From positions 358,844 to 422,843 of the forward strand of contig NZ_BAXB01000001.1 of NCBI RefSeq assembly GCF_000698145.1: a stretch of 64,000 nucleotides of DNA, in the 5' to 3' direction. This stretch comes from Geomicrobium sp. JCM 19039. Its GTDB lineage: Bacteria > Bacillota > Bacilli > Bacillales > Marinococcaceae. Below the pieces are notes generated by a model. It had not been told where the DNA came from, did not search any database, and was given only the letters and a program-made list of their open reading frames with translations. Shown in pieces: positions 37,033-46,813 of the stretch. Position 1 is the first letter of the stretch, and every line of letters begins with the position of its first letter. Position numbers and translations under genes: made by a program.

Positions 37033-37812
37033 ATGACAAACGAAAGCACACCTAGATCTGTTCTTATTGCTGAGGGAATTCGTAAAACCTATAGTTCGCA
37101 TCAAAATGCCCAGAACGTGTTAAACGGAATTGATCTTCGCGTGACAGAAGGTGAGTTTATTGGAATTATGGGACCGTCAGGCTCTGGAAAAACAACACTA
37201 CTTAACACACTTGCCACGATTGATCGAGCAACAGATGGAAAGGTCTTTATTAATGACTACGAAATAACAGCCATGAAGGATCGCAAACTTTCAAACATCC
37301 GACGTGAACATCTAGGATTTATTTTTCAAGACTATAATTTACTGGACACGTTAACGGTAAAGGAAAACATTTTGTTGCCTATCTCCTTAACACCAATAAC
37401 GAACAGTCAAGCTGAGCGCGCATTTCATGACATTGCCACAATGTTGGAGATCGAAGAATTAGCGAATAAGTATCCGTCCGAAATCTCAGGAGGGCAAAAG
37501 CAACGAACTTCAGCCGCACGGGCATTAATTCACTCCCCTTCGATCGTTTTTGCGGACGAACCTACTGGCGCATTAGATTCAAAAGCAGCCTCGAATTTAT
37601 TAGATAATCTATACGAAATTAATCAGTTAAGAAAAGTAACGATCGTGATGGTATCCCACGACCCGTTGGCTTCTAGCTATTGTAGCCGTGTAGTGTTCTT
37701 GCACGATGGGCATGTGTACTCTGAATTGTATCGGGGAGATAAAACGAGGGATGCGTTCTTTAAAGACATCCTTGATATGCAGGCAGTGCTCGGAGGAGGT
37801 CATGTAAGGTGA
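37033..37812 (+). CDS. BceA/YxdL-type ABC transporter ATPase
   Basis: This intact 259-residue ATPase has Walker A GPSGSGKTT, Q-loop FIFQDYNLL, signature SGGQKQR, Walker B VFADEPTG and switch His in MVSHD. The LolD/MacB-like profile and the large FtsX-like permease downstream identify a peptide-resistance (antimicrobial peptide sensing and removal) transporter. It is the first gene of the operon regulated by the two-component system upstream and overlaps the permease start by four bases. Confidence 0.95.
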   Translation: MTNESTPRSVLIAEGIRKTYSSHQNAQNVLNGIDLRVTEGEFIGIMGPSGSGKTTLLNTLATIDRATDGKVFINDYEITAMKDRKLSNIRREHLGFIFQDYNLLDTLTVKENILLPISLTPITNSQAERAFHDIATMLEIEELANKYPSEISGGQKQRTSAARALIHSPSIVFADEPTGALDSKAASNLLDNLYEINQLRKVTIVMVSHDPLASSYCSRVVFLHDGHVYSELYRGDKTRDAFFKDILDMQAVLGGGHVR

Positions 37813-39733
37813 GCATTCAGAAGCTCGTCATTCGGAGCGTTCGAAAAAATATAAAAATGTATTACCTATACTTTTTTGCCATGATCTCTTGCATCAGTTT
37901 TTACTTTATCTTCTCGACGCTTCAGCATGATGAAACGGTTGTGATGATGGCTAACGCAAGTGTGAACTTTTCTGCAGCCTTTCAAGTAGCAGGTCTACTA
38001 CTTATTTTCATCTCGGTCGTATTTAGTTCCTATGCCACGAGTATCTTCATTCGAAGGCGCAGCCAGGAGATTGGGTTATATCAGCTGATCGGTTTATCGA
38101 AAGGGTGGGTTTCGCGCTTATTAATATTTGAACACATCATCCTGGGTATTGGAGCCCTCGTAATTGGTCTTATTGTTGGGATGTTATTTTCCCGAGTCTT
38201 TCTGTTGCTGTTCATGAACCTTATCGGTGTTGACGGAATGTTTGGCTTACCTTTTTCTAGCCAAGCGGTAATTCAGACAATGGTTGTATTTATAGGCCTT
38301 ATTCTCATTACATCTGTACAAATTATCTTGATCGTATACCGAAGTACGTTGTTGCAATTATTTCATGCCACAAAACGGGCAGATCGTATAAATAAGCGAC
38401 CGAATATGTTGTCTGCAATCTTAGCGTTAACAGGAATTGGTCTCATCGTTTTTGGATACTTTATCTCAACATTAATGATTGAACATGCTGATTCACTCCT
38501 ATTTCTAATGCTACTCGTTCTCTCAAGCACCATTTTTGGGACATATCTTATTTTTCACACAACGATTAGCTGGATGTTGTATTTGTTTAGAAGAAAGCAA
38601 AGAGGAAACCTTGGTTTATATCATAGTTTATCTGTTGCGTCATTAATGCACAGGCTAAAAGGCCACGCGAACTCGTTAACCTTAATTACCGTTCTTTCGG
38701 CGATGACAATTACGATGATTTCCCTCTCCTATTCGTTATATTACTCAACCGAAAATGATGTCAGATTGCGATGCCCTTTGATTTTGCCGTGGAAGATATG
38801 CCACAAGAAGCTGGTACGATTTCAAATCGTCTAGAAGAGGAGCAAATCGACTTTCATTATGCAGAGCTTCATGCAATTCGATTTGATGGTACATGGACTT
38901 CGAAGGAAAATAATGCAGACGAACGTCAAAGAACATTTCTGCTTTTTTCATCGGAACAACTCGCGCAGGCTGGGGTGGATGTAGAACAACCTGAAGAGGG
39001 GGAAGCGATCTATTATAATACTCGAGCGATTATTGAAGGAATGGAGCTTTCATTTCCGAAAGAAGTAAAATTCATAGCAACAAACGACGAAGAAATGCAA
39101 CTAACTGTCTCTAATTTCAAACTTGAAAACGTGATGAACTACAGATTTTTTGGCGATCAACTCATTGTTTCGGAAGCAACCTTTCAAAGCATAAGGGAAA
39201 ATATTCAAGTTGGGGAATTCGCAGAGGTGTTGACTTATGAGACGTTTCAGTTGTTAGATGCTGACCAGTCAGATGTCGCTTCTAATATCTTTCTGGGAAA
39301 TGTAGAAAGTGATTTGTTTATTACTGACTTCCATACTTCGTACGAACAATCCATTCAAACCTTCGGTCTACTCATTTTCATCGCCGGCTTTTTAGGGATT
39401 GTGTTTCTCCTCTCTACAGGTAGCATTTTGTACTTTAAACAAATGACAGAAGCTGAACAAGAAAAAGAGCATTACCGGACACTGCGTCAACTCGGATTTC
39501 AAGTGAACGATATTATGAAAGGAATTATCCGTAAGCAGCTTTTTGTTTACATCATTCCTCTAGCAATTGGGTTATTACACGCTGCTTTTGCTTTAAACGT
39601 AGGTTCTGTTCTAATTGTCGCAAGCATGCTTACCCCAATTATTATGAGTATGGCAGCTTATATTACGATCTATTTGATGTTCACCATCTTGACCATTCGT
39701 TATTACAGAAGCATCGTTCGAAAAGCTTTATAG
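37809..39733 (+). CDS. BceB/YxdM-type permease (one frameshift)
   Basis: One base is missing near 38764 (NDVR should run into AMPFDFAVEDMPQ); corrected length is 641 residues, the normal BceB size. The layout is diagnostic: one N-terminal helix, FtsX-like helices 2-4, more helices at about 190-330, a large extracellular domain at about 330-520 and three C-terminal helices. It detoxifies or senses peptide antibiotics bound to cell-wall intermediates and signals to the BceS-type kinase. Confidence 0.9.
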
Positions 39734-39748
39734 AAAGGAAAAATAGTT

Positions 39749-40071
39749 ATGAAAAAAAGATGTTCATCTTTAGTCTTATTTCACTTGTTTTTATCGCTAG
39801 TGCCTACCTAATCTTTCGCGAAACAGTGGATCGTTATAATCCTCTAATAGAAGCAGAATACGTCTACGTCGAGATCCAAGGCGAGCCCGAAGAAGATAAT
39901 GGAAGATATAAATACTCAATGCAAGGGGTTACTGAGGGCAACGAGACAAAAAGAGTTGTATTTACGACGAGCACTCCACTTGATCACGGCACGTATGTAA
40001 GAGTACTTGCTAAAGGTACGTTTGCAGAAGAATATGAGTTTATTAAAGAAGAACATATGCCTGTACATTGA
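39749..40071 (+). CDS. yxeA: YxeA-family small exported protein (one frameshift)
   Basis: ATG 39749 follows AGAAAGG. One A is missing in the A7 run at 39752-39758; with A8 the protein reads MKKKMFIFSLISLVFIAS. It has 107 residues with a signal peptide or anchor and a small DUF1093/YxeA domain (EYVYVEIQGEPEE, YKYSMQGVTEGNETKRVVF). In B. subtilis yxeA lies downstream of yxdLM, so this whole cluster corresponds to yxdJKLM-yxeA in layout. The protein's function is unknown. Confidence 0.82.
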
Positions 40072-40107
40072 GGGGAATCCAACAGTGGTACAAGTAGTTT
40101 AGGGAAC

Positions 40108-40150
40108 AATAAAAACCTTTGATTTTCAGTGCCGGGAACATCAAGGGTTT
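40108..40150. terminator. Terminator-like element shared with 32176
   Basis: AAACCTTTGAT and ATCAAGGGTTTTT pair around a GC-containing loop, between convergent genes. The 43-bp sequence is related to that at 32176-32219. Confidence 0.65.
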
Positions 40151-40209
40151 TTGAAACCGTCGTATAGGAAAACGCGTAAACGCAACAAGTGCGACTTTTT
40201 TAAAGGTAG

Positions 40210-40569
40210 CTACTCATAAAAACTAATTGCATTATTATTAATATCAACGACTGTAAAATCTGTTTCTCCCCAAGGCTGCGCTATTAAATGACCGTTAGGA
40301 TGGATAATGTTCTTTTCTTTATAGTCGTCATAAAACTTAGCAACGTCTTTAACCCGAATACGACAACTTTGTGCAATCAATTGTGATACGCCATCTGTTG
40401 TAAACCACTTAAAAATGTGCAGCTCTACTTTGTCATAGGTTAAAATCGCATACTCCTCATCACTGTATATGAGTGTAAACCCCAATTGATACTCATAGAA
40501 AGTAATACTTGATGTGATGTTATGAACCGGTAGTTTTGGAATTGCATGTATCATTTTCAAATAGATCAT
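40210..40569 (-). CDS. VOC-superfamily bleomycin-resistance-like protein
   Basis: This 119-residue single VOC domain (114 if ATG 40554 is used; AAAGGATGG lies close to the upstream ATG) matches Ble-type binding proteins: AIPKLPVHNITSSITFYEYQLGFTLIYSDEEYAIL, then ELHIFKW, VKDVAKFYDDY and PWGETDFTVVDINNNAISF. Such proteins usually sequester drugs as dimers. Ligand is unknown. It stands alone, convergent with yxeA. Confidence 0.85.
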   Translation of the reverse strand: MIYLKMIHAIPKLPVHNITSSITFYEYQLGFTLIYSDEEYAILTYDKVELHIFKWFTTDGVSQLIAQSCRIRVKDVAKFYDDYKEKNIIHPNGHLIAQPWGETDFTVVDINNNAISFYE

Positions 40570-40613
40570 CCATCCTTTGAAGGAGCTTTCTAAAATTTAA
40601 GAAAGCCCCTCCC

Positions 40614-41225
40614 TTAATGTATTACCGACTCAAGGTCAGATATGATTGGTGGGATATTCGAATTCAAACCATCATAACTTCGCACAACTTGGCCTTCGTC
40701 GTTAATTAAGAAGAAGTTGGTCGTATGAATAATATCGGGATCTGCTGGATCGTTTAATACAGTAGAGTGAAAAGATTCTTCAACAAACTGTTCAATCTCA
40801 TTAGGGTCGTACCCGGTTAAGAAGTCCCAGTTTGAGAAATCTACATTGTACTGCTCCCCGTATGTTTGCAAGACGTCAGGGGTATCGGTGGCTGGGTCGA
40901 CAGTAAAAGAGACAAAGGATAATGCGAGTCCTTGTTCCTCAGATGCTTCTTGGATTTCAGCCATATTTGGCGTCATCATGTTGCAGATCGTCGGACAGTC
41001 GGTGAATGTCATCGTCGCTAACCAGTATGAGCCGTGAAAATCTTCGTCAGTAACAGCGTCTTCGTCTTGGTTCACAAAAGAAAACGATGAAACGTACAAG
41101 GATTGTTCGCTTAGATCGCGAGCAACCTCAGCCGTTGTCTCGTTCGAAGGCGTGAAAAATGACGCGCACCCCCCCAGTATGAGACCTACAAGTAGAGGGA
41201 GAGCATAGGTGAAAGACTTTTTCAT
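40614..41225 (-). CDS. SCO1/SenC-family copper chaperone lipoprotein
   Basis: The 203-residue protein has a lipoprotein signal (LLVGLILGGCASFF) and a thioredoxin-like Sco domain. The copper ligands are Cys-x3-Cys in FTDCPTICNMM and the distal His in IIHTTNFFLI. Sco proteins deliver copper to the CuA site of cytochrome c oxidase or act as membrane thiol reductants. It is the last gene of the regulator-kinase-Sco operon, overlapping the kinase stop. Confidence 0.93.
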   Translation of the reverse strand: MKKSFTYALPLLVGLILGGCASFFTPSNETTAEVARDLSEQSLYVSSFSFVNQDEDAVTDEDFHGSYWLATMTFTDCPTICNMMTPNMAEIQEASEEQGLALSFVSFTVDPATDTPDVLQTYGEQYNVDFSNWDFLTGYDPNEIEQFVEESFHSTVLNDPADPDIIHTTNFFLINDEGQVVRSYDGLNSNIPPIISDLESVIH

Positions 41226-42646
41226 GTGTTTTCACTCCCTTTCTCGTTGTCCTCGTCTACATATTCTGGGAGTTCGATTTGAACGACGGTCCCGACGCCT
41301 AAGCGCGAAGATACGGTAAATGTCCCTCCGTGTTTCTTAACAATCTCATCTACAATTGCGAGTCCAACCCCACTACCCCCATCTGATCTTGAGCGGGCAC
41401 TGTTGACCCGGTAAAATCGTTCACTAATATGCTGAACTTTCTCCTCTGGAATTCCAACGCCTTCATCTTGAATGGTGAAGAGAAAGCAATTATCAAATGT
41501 TTTTAAAGTAACCTGTATGGAGGATGATTCGTTAGAATAGTTTATGGCGTTATCCAAAAGGTTGCGAACGACTTGAGCTAACCTCTGCGTGTCACCATGT
41601 ATGATGCAACTGTCATCAATGTCCCGATGAATAACAATGCTCTTCTCATCAGCAACTTGTGCAGCTCGATTCAAAAGATCATGAACAATCTGTGCAAAAG
41701 CTACCGGTTCAAAGTGGAGCTCATACGTATCACTTTGTAGTTTGGTGAGATCTAATAGGTCATTGGCTAAATGAAGCATCGATTCCGCTTCCTGCCGAAT
41801 AATAGGAATCCCGTCTTCACTTTTTATTATCCCTTTTTCAATTCCTTCTGCGTACCCTTTAATGTAACCAAGAGGTGAACGTAATTCATGAGATACGTTA
41901 CCGATAAATTCTGTACGGTTCTTTTCTTCCGACTGAAGTGTGCCCGCGAGATGGTTTAATGATTCACCAAGCTGGTTGATTTCATTGGTTTTGGACGTGG
42001 CAGTTATGCGAGCATCATACTCACCATTTGCCATCCGTAGAGCGGCTCTTTCCATTTTCTGAATCGGTGTAATCATTTCTTTTGAGATTAATTTCCCGGT
42101 TATAAAAAATAAAATGACGAACATGAAAAGCAAACCTAAGCCTACAGTACGAAGTTCTGATAGAGGTTCGTAAATGCTCGTGAGGGGTTGGGACAGTAAG
42201 ATCATCCCTGTAAATTGTTCATTTTCTATGAGAGGAACAACGACACCGAGCACTTCTTGGTCGTAGCTTGGGTGCGTACGAATAATTTCGATGGTCTTTC
42301 CAGATAGCAATTCGTTCTGCTCATCCGAGGTGAAGAATTCAATCATAAGGTTGTCTCTGCTGTCGGGTTCGAGTAGAGGGTGCTCTTGATCAAAGTAGAA
42401 CACATCGGCACCAGAGCTTTGGTCGGTCCATTGCACACGCCATAAAAAGGAACTCTCTGAGTCGTATCCATAATAGATGGATGCAAGTTCTTCTCCCGAC
42501 TCAGTCAGTGATTGAATGTGTTCGTCGACATATAGCCGTTCATATAAATACGAGGCGACGTATACGCTGAGTAGCGCTAACAGAAGGAATACAGCAATGA
42601 GCGTTATCCAGATGCGTGTTCGCAATGAGTGGTGGCGTTTATTCAT
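41222..42646 (-). CDS. Sensor histidine kinase
   Basis: ATG 42646 (MNKRHHSLRTRIW) is preceded by AAAGGAAAC and overlaps the regulator stop. The 474-residue protein has two membrane helices (about 12-35 and 165-185) flanking an extracellular sensor domain. A HAMP linker follows, then the H-box IGNVSHELRSPLGYIKGYAEG with His253, and the catalytic boxes LLDNAINYSNE, DEGVGIP and GGSGVGLAIV. It pairs with the OmpR-family regulator. The Sco, PepSY and FixH-like neighbours point to copper or respiratory redox sensing (inference). Confidence 0.92.
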   Translation of the reverse strand: MNKRHHSLRTRIWITLIAVFLLLALLSVYVASYLYERLYVDEHIQSLTESGEELASIYYGYDSESSFLWRVQWTDQSSGADVFYFDQEHPLLEPDSRDNLMIEFFTSDEQNELLSGKTIEIIRTHPSYDQEVLGVVVPLIENEQFTGMILLSQPLTSIYEPLSELRTVGLGLLFMFVILFFITGKLISKEMITPIQKMERAALRMANGEYDARITATSKTNEINQLGESLNHLAGTLQSEEKNRTEFIGNVSHELRSPLGYIKGYAEGIEKGIIKSEDGIPIIRQEAESMLHLANDLLDLTKLQSDTYELHFEPVAFAQIVHDLLNRAAQVADEKSIVIHRDIDDSCIIHGDTQRLAQVVRNLLDNAINYSNESSSIQVTLKTFDNCFLFTIQDEGVGIPEEKVQHISERFYRVNSARSRSDGGSGVGLAIVDEIVKKHGGTFTVSSRLGVGTVVQIELPEYVDEDNEKGSENT

Positions 42647-43326
42647 GTTTCCTTTTGAAATTTGTAACCCACTCCCCAAACGGTCTGTATTAAATGTTTC
42701 GCGGATTTTAGTTTTATTCGTAATGTTTTTATGTGTGTATCTACTGTTCGCAAATTCCCCTCTGTCATATCCTTATCCCAAAGCAACTCGTGAAGGTGGT
42801 CTCGAGAAAATACTTGCGCAGGGTGTTCGGCAAGAAATACTAACAGGTCAAATTCTTTCTTTGACAAGGAAATATGCGCTGTGTCATTCGTAACGGTTCG
42901 TGATTCGACATTGATAACAAGGTTGCCCACTTTAATGAGCGTCCGCTCGTTTCGATGACCTAAGCGTCGAAGGACTGCGTGAATTCTAGCTACGAGTTCG
43001 TCTAGGCCAAACGGTTTGACAATATAGTCATCAGCACCTAATTGAAGCCCCCGTACTCGTTCTTCTTGTTCCCCACGAGCGGTAAGCATAATGATCGGAA
43101 TGTCCGATCGGTGTCTAACTTCTTGGCACAGTTCAAAGCCGTCCATACCCGGCATCATTACATCCATAATGACAAGATGGATCGACGACGTGCGAAGTTT
43201 TTTAAGGGCAGCCAAACCATTCGTTGCACGTTCGACGTTGTATCCGTTTGATATTAATACTGAAGTTACGAGGTTTAATAATGGCTCCTCATCGTCTACG
43301 ACGAGAATCGTCTTTCGTTCACTCAT
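42643..43326 (-). CDS. OmpR-family response regulator
   Basis: This intact 227-residue regulator has receiver Asp55 (VIMDVMMPG), conserved Lys in YIVKPFGLDEL, and a winged-helix domain (LSKKEFDLLVFLAEHP, NLRTVDTHIKTLRIKL). It is the first gene of the minus-strand operon with the kinase and Sco genes. Two oppositely oriented direct-repeat pairs in the divergent promoter region (43429-43485) are probable binding sites for it. Confidence 0.93.
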   Translation of the reverse strand: MSERKTILVVDDEEPLLNLVTSVLISNGYNVERATNGLAALKKLRTSSIHLVIMDVMMPGMDGFELCQEVRHRSDIPIIMLTARGEQEERVRGLQLGADDYIVKPFGLDELVARIHAVLRRLGHRNERTLIKVGNLVINVESRTVTNDTAHISLSKKEFDLLVFLAEHPAQVFSRDHLHELLWDKDMTEGNLRTVDTHIKTLRIKLKSAKHLIQTVWGVGYKFQKET

Positions 43327-43428
43327 GGTAGCCTCCTTCTCATTTCAACTGCATTATAGCTAATTTTTCACTAGATTGTACAACGTGATGAGTTAGTAAA
43401 TGTTTCTACTTGTAGTGTAGGCACGATT

Positions 43429-43485
43429 TGTGAAGAAATTGTGTGGCATAAAAGCCAGAATTGAAGATTTCACATAGACTTCACA
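43429..43485. promoter_or_regulatory. Paired direct repeats in the divergent regulator/PepSY promoter region
   Basis: TGTGAA-N5-TGTGTG (43429-43445) and TTCACA-N5-TTCACA (43469-43485) are 11-bp-spaced repeats in opposite orientation. That spacing is typical of OmpR-family operators. TATACA at 43504 lies 18 bp after the second TTCACA and could be the -10 box for the PepSY gene. One pair may serve each divergent operon. Confidence 0.55.
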
Positions 43486-43616
43486 ACGCTTATTTAGGAT
43501 GGATATACATACGGTAGCGGGCTTTGTGGAAGTCACACGCTGTCAAAACCGTTAGGCACTACATCGCAGAACAACGAACAATCTTTACAAAAGTGGTAGT
43601 TGAGGGGAGCGTACCG

Positions 43617-44981
43617 ATGGCAAAAAAATCAAAACAGATGAATGTGCAAGTAATATGGCGCTGGCATTTATATGCAGGTCTACTATTGGTTCCTTTTTTG
43701 CTCGTACTAGCGATTACAGGGGGAATTTATCTTTTTAAATGGGATATTGAAGCTGCAATCTATGCTGATTATTACGAAGTAGAAGCGTCTGGAGAGACGC
43801 TACCACCTGAGGAGCAAGTAGAAATTGCAGCGGATGAACACGGCGGCGAAGTGGTTAGATATCGGCCTGGGGAAGATGCCAATCGCTCTGCTGAAGTAGG
43901 AATTGTTGATGAAGCGGGTGAGTCGTTAACGGTGTTTGTCAATCCTTATACGGGGTCGATTCTCGGTACGTTGCAAGATCGCGATCGTGTGATGGATCGG
44001 TTGGCTGACTTACATAGTGAACTTATGGCAGGGACAACCGGGGATCGAATTGTCGAGCTCGTCGCTTGTTGGACAATTATTATGATTGTGAGTGGCCTGT
44101 ACTTATGGTTTCCTCGTAAAAAAAATAAAGTTCAAGGAGTGATCGTTCCCCGCTTTAGAAAAGGTAAACGCACACTCATTCGTGATTTTCACGCGGTGCC
44201 AGCATTTTGGCTTTCCGGAGGCATGATTTTCTTACTCGTCACTGGCTTATTGTGGACCGGCTTTTGGGGAAATGGGGTTCAACAACTAGTGACGAGCACA
44301 GGTGCAGGGTATCCACCTTCAATATGGGTTGGTTCTGCTCCCGAATCTGAAGTCATATCTGAAGATGTAGCTGATGTGAGTTGGGCTGCAGAAAATCTGC
44401 CTGTACCAGAATCACAATATATTGCAGGATTTGAACAAGTATCCATTACCGAAGTGACGAGGGTGGCAAAACAGCTCGATATTCATCCGACATACGATAT
44501 CTTATATCCAAGTGGACAAGAAGGAGTTTTCACACTTTCTGTCTTCCCGCATCGAGCTCAAGATGAAGCAACCGTTCATATCGATCAATATAACGGCGCG
44601 GTTTTGGCCGATTACCGATACGATGATTATGGAACGATAGGTAAAGCGATGGCGCTTGGCATTACGATTCATAAAGGATTACAATTTGGGTTTTGGAATC
44701 AGATAGCCGGACTGCTCGTTTGCGTAGGGATGGTGGTCATGATTTTAAGTGGTTTTTGGCTATGGAAACGCAGGAAGCCAACGACCCATTCTGGTGCACC
44801 GAGATCAATCCGAATTACCGAAGCGAGAGGGATATTGACGATTCTCCTCATCTTTGCCGTCATCTTCCCACTTGTTGGTTTGTCTCTTGTCGTCGTTTAT
44901 CTCATTGATCGCTACATTATTCGAAAGAGCAAAAGGTTAAGAACATGGCTCAATGTTCAAGAGGAGGAACACCATGCGTAG
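43617..44981 (+). CDS. PepSY-associated transmembrane protein
   Basis: ATG 43617 follows GAGGGGAG; upstream frame sequence is not protein-like. The 454-residue protein has the four-helix PepSY_TM layout. WRWHLYAGLLLVPFLLVLAITGGIYLF is the first helix, with a His typical of heme- or metal-linked members. A PepSY-like segment lies near EEQVEIAADEHGGEVV, then VACWTIIMIVSGLYLWFPRK, HAVPAFWLSGGMIFLLVTGLLW and a C-terminal helical pair. Such proteins are tied to iron or copper reduction. It is cotranscribed with a FixH-like lipoprotein and divergent from Sco. Confidence 0.88.
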   Translation: MAKKSKQMNVQVIWRWHLYAGLLLVPFLLVLAITGGIYLFKWDIEAAIYADYYEVEASGETLPPEEQVEIAADEHGGEVVRYRPGEDANRSAEVGIVDEAGESLTVFVNPYTGSILGTLQDRDRVMDRLADLHSELMAGTTGDRIVELVACWTIIMIVSGLYLWFPRKKNKVQGVIVPRFRKGKRTLIRDFHAVPAFWLSGGMIFLLVTGLLWTGFWGNGVQQLVTSTGAGYPPSIWVGSAPESEVISEDVADVSWAAENLPVPESQYIAGFEQVSITEVTRVAKQLDIHPTYDILYPSGQEGVFTLSVFPHRAQDEATVHIDQYNGAVLADYRYDDYGTIGKAMALGITIHKGLQFGFWNQIAGLLVCVGMVVMILSGFWLWKRRKPTTHSGAPRSIRITEARGILTILLIFAVIFPLVGLSLVVVYLIDRYIIRKSKRLRTWLNVQEEEHHA

Positions 44982-45459
44982 AGGAATGATCGTGGGCTTC
45001 CTACTGGTAATGTTGTCGGGTTGTTCAATGATGGAATGGTTCGTGGACGCCAACAATCATGATGACTACAATGACAGGGACAGACTCGTTGTAGATATGA
45101 TGACAAATGAGATTGTCACCGCAAACGAACAGCAACGGCTCTCTGTTCAAGTGACAGCAGACTACATTCCTGTCGTTGATGCAGAACATGTCGGTATCCG
45201 CATTTGGCCGGTGTTAGCAGGGGAAGAAGAAGCAGATGAGTACGAGCTCTTCCACCATACGATGGGCGTGTATGAAACAGAAGTAGAAGTCTCTCGGGAG
45301 GGTCTCTATTACGCGGAGGCTGTCGTAGAAATCGATGACCAAAAGCTACGACCGAAAAAATACTTTGCCGTTGGCAGGCTCTATCAAGAGGAAGTACTTT
45401 TGTTAATGGAAAATGGATCAGAGAAATTGGGAGATAAAGATCATGGAGCTCATCACTAG
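44974..45459 (+). CDS. FixH/YtkA-like lipoprotein
   Basis: ATG 44974 is preceded by GAGGAGGAA and overlaps the PepSY gene end. The 161-residue protein has a lipoprotein signal (FLLVMLSGCSMM). It has an acidic beta-sandwich domain of the YtkA/FixH type (QQRLSVQVTADYIPVVDAEHVGIRIWP, TMGVYETEVEVSREGLYYAEAVVEI) and a His-rich end (DHGAHH) that could bind metal. Together with PepSY and Sco it suggests extracytoplasmic copper handling for the oxidase. Confidence 0.78.
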   Translation: MRRGMIVGFLLVMLSGCSMMEWFVDANNHDDYNDRDRLVVDMMTNEIVTANEQQRLSVQVTADYIPVVDAEHVGIRIWPVLAGEEEADEYELFHHTMGVYETEVEVSREGLYYAEAVVEIDDQKLRPKKYFAVGRLYQEEVLLLMENGSEKLGDKDHGAHH

Positions 45460-45479
45460 ATAAAAAATTTAAAAGACAG

Positions 45480-45507
45480 TTGACAAAATAAATTTTGTCT
45501 ATATAAT
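45480..45507 (+). promoter_or_regulatory. Promoter of the S-box/met operon
   Basis: TTGACA (45480-45485) and TATAAT (45502-45507) are separated by 16 bp, just upstream of the SAM riboswitch. Confidence 0.85.
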
Positions 45508-45530
45508 AAAAGAAAATTCATAACTAAATA

Positions 45531-45700
45531 TTTCTTATCCAGAGAGGTGGAGGGACTGGCCCTTTGAAACCTCGGCAACAGGCTTACTCTTAAGCACTGT
45601 GCCAATTCCTGTAGCATGTATGCTGCAAAGATAAGAAGAGCCTAAACGGGATAAAGACCAACCATCCTCTCTTCTTATTTTTAAGAAGGGAGGATTTTTC
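45531..45700 (+). promoter_or_regulatory. SAM-I (S-box) riboswitch with terminator
   Basis: The aptamer shows the S-box core. The P1 strands CTTATC/GATAAG (45534-45539, 45630-45635) enclose AGAGAGGTGGAGGGACTGGC, CCTTTGAAACCTCGGCAACA and the later GTGCCAATTCC. A terminator stem (ATCCTCTCTTCTT with AAGAAGGGAGGAT, 45664-45695) and a T-run follow. SAM binding should end transcription before metN. Confidence 0.95.
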
Positions 45701-45793
45701 GTTTCCAAAAGGATACGATTGAAGAGATTTTTATCGTTAAAACTAAGTAAATTTATATGTTAACTAAGAATTTGTCGTTAGAGGGGAATGTAG

Positions 45794-46813
45794 ATGATTA
45801 CATTTGAAGACGTATCGAAAACATACGAAACAAAAACTGGTGCGATACATGCATTGAAAAACGTGAATGTCACGATTGATAAAGGAGAGATTCACGGTGT
45901 TATCGGCTTGAGTGGGGCAGGGAAAAGCACGCTCATTCGTTGTGTGAACCTCATTGAGCGTCCAACATCGGGGCGCGTGCTCGTGGATGATATTGACTTG
46001 AGTCAGAAAGCGGGGAAAGAACTTCAAAACCAAAAACAAAACATTGGCATGATCTTTCAACATTTTAACTTGTTGCAATCCCGAACGGTGTTTCAAAACA
46101 TTGCGATGCCGCTAACCTTACAAAAGAAGTCGAACAAGGAAATAACGGAGCGTGTGGAAGAGTTGCTCCAGTTTGTTGGTTTGGATCATCATAAACATCA
46201 TTATCCAGAACAGTTATCAGGTGGACAAAAGCAACGGGTGGGTATTGCTCGTGCGCTTGCTTCTAACCCATCAATTCTGTTGTGTGATGAAGCGACATCC
46301 GCACTCGACCCGGAGACGACGAATTCGATTTTGCAGCTCATTAAAGAAATTAATAAACAATATCAAATTACTGTGCTACTCATCACGCATGAAATGTCGG
46401 TCATTCAACAAATTTGTGATCGGGTGTCGGTCATGGACGATGGCGAGGTTGTTGAGAGTGGTTCTGTTATCGATGTATTCTCTAAACCGCAAGAAGAAAC
46501 GACGAAGAAGTTTGTAAAGTCAGTATTTCAAGCCGATATCCCGAGGCGCGTTATGGAAGCTGTGAAGACACAAGATGAGCATTCAAAAGTGATTCAGATT
46601 GAGTTTATTGGCTCGTCATCGAGTGAACCGATTTTATCGCAAATGGTCAAGAAGTTCGGAGTTGATGTGAATGTACTGTACGGCAATATTACCGAAATAC
46701 AACAAGTGCCTTTTGGACATCTCGTCATTCAAATCCAAGGAGAAGAACAAGCGATCGAGCAGGCGATTGATTTTGTATACGAAAACGACCTTTCCCTAAA
46801 GGAGGTGGCATAA
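45794..46813 (+). CDS. metN: Methionine ABC transporter ATPase
   Basis: This 339-residue ATPase has Walker A GLSGAGKST, Q-loop MIFQHFNLL, signature LSGGQKQR, Walker B LLCDEATSALD and switch His in LLITHEM. A C-terminal NIL/ACT-type domain (about 265-339, VIQIEFIGSSSSEPILSQMVKKF) follows and binds methionine for transport feedback. It is under the S-box riboswitch and is the first gene of metN-metI-metQ. GAGGGGAAT precedes the ATG. Confidence 0.96.
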   Translation: MITFEDVSKTYETKTGAIHALKNVNVTIDKGEIHGVIGLSGAGKSTLIRCVNLIERPTSGRVLVDDIDLSQKAGKELQNQKQNIGMIFQHFNLLQSRTVFQNIAMPLTLQKKSNKEITERVEELLQFVGLDHHKHHYPEQLSGGQKQRVGIARALASNPSILLCDEATSALDPETTNSILQLIKEINKQYQITVLLITHEMSVIQQICDRVSVMDDGEVVESGSVIDVFSKPQEETTKKFVKSVFQADIPRRVMEAVKTQDEHSKVIQIEFIGSSSSEPILSQMVKKFGVDVNVLYGNITEIQQVPFGHLVIQIQGEEQAIEQAIDFVYENDLSLKEVA

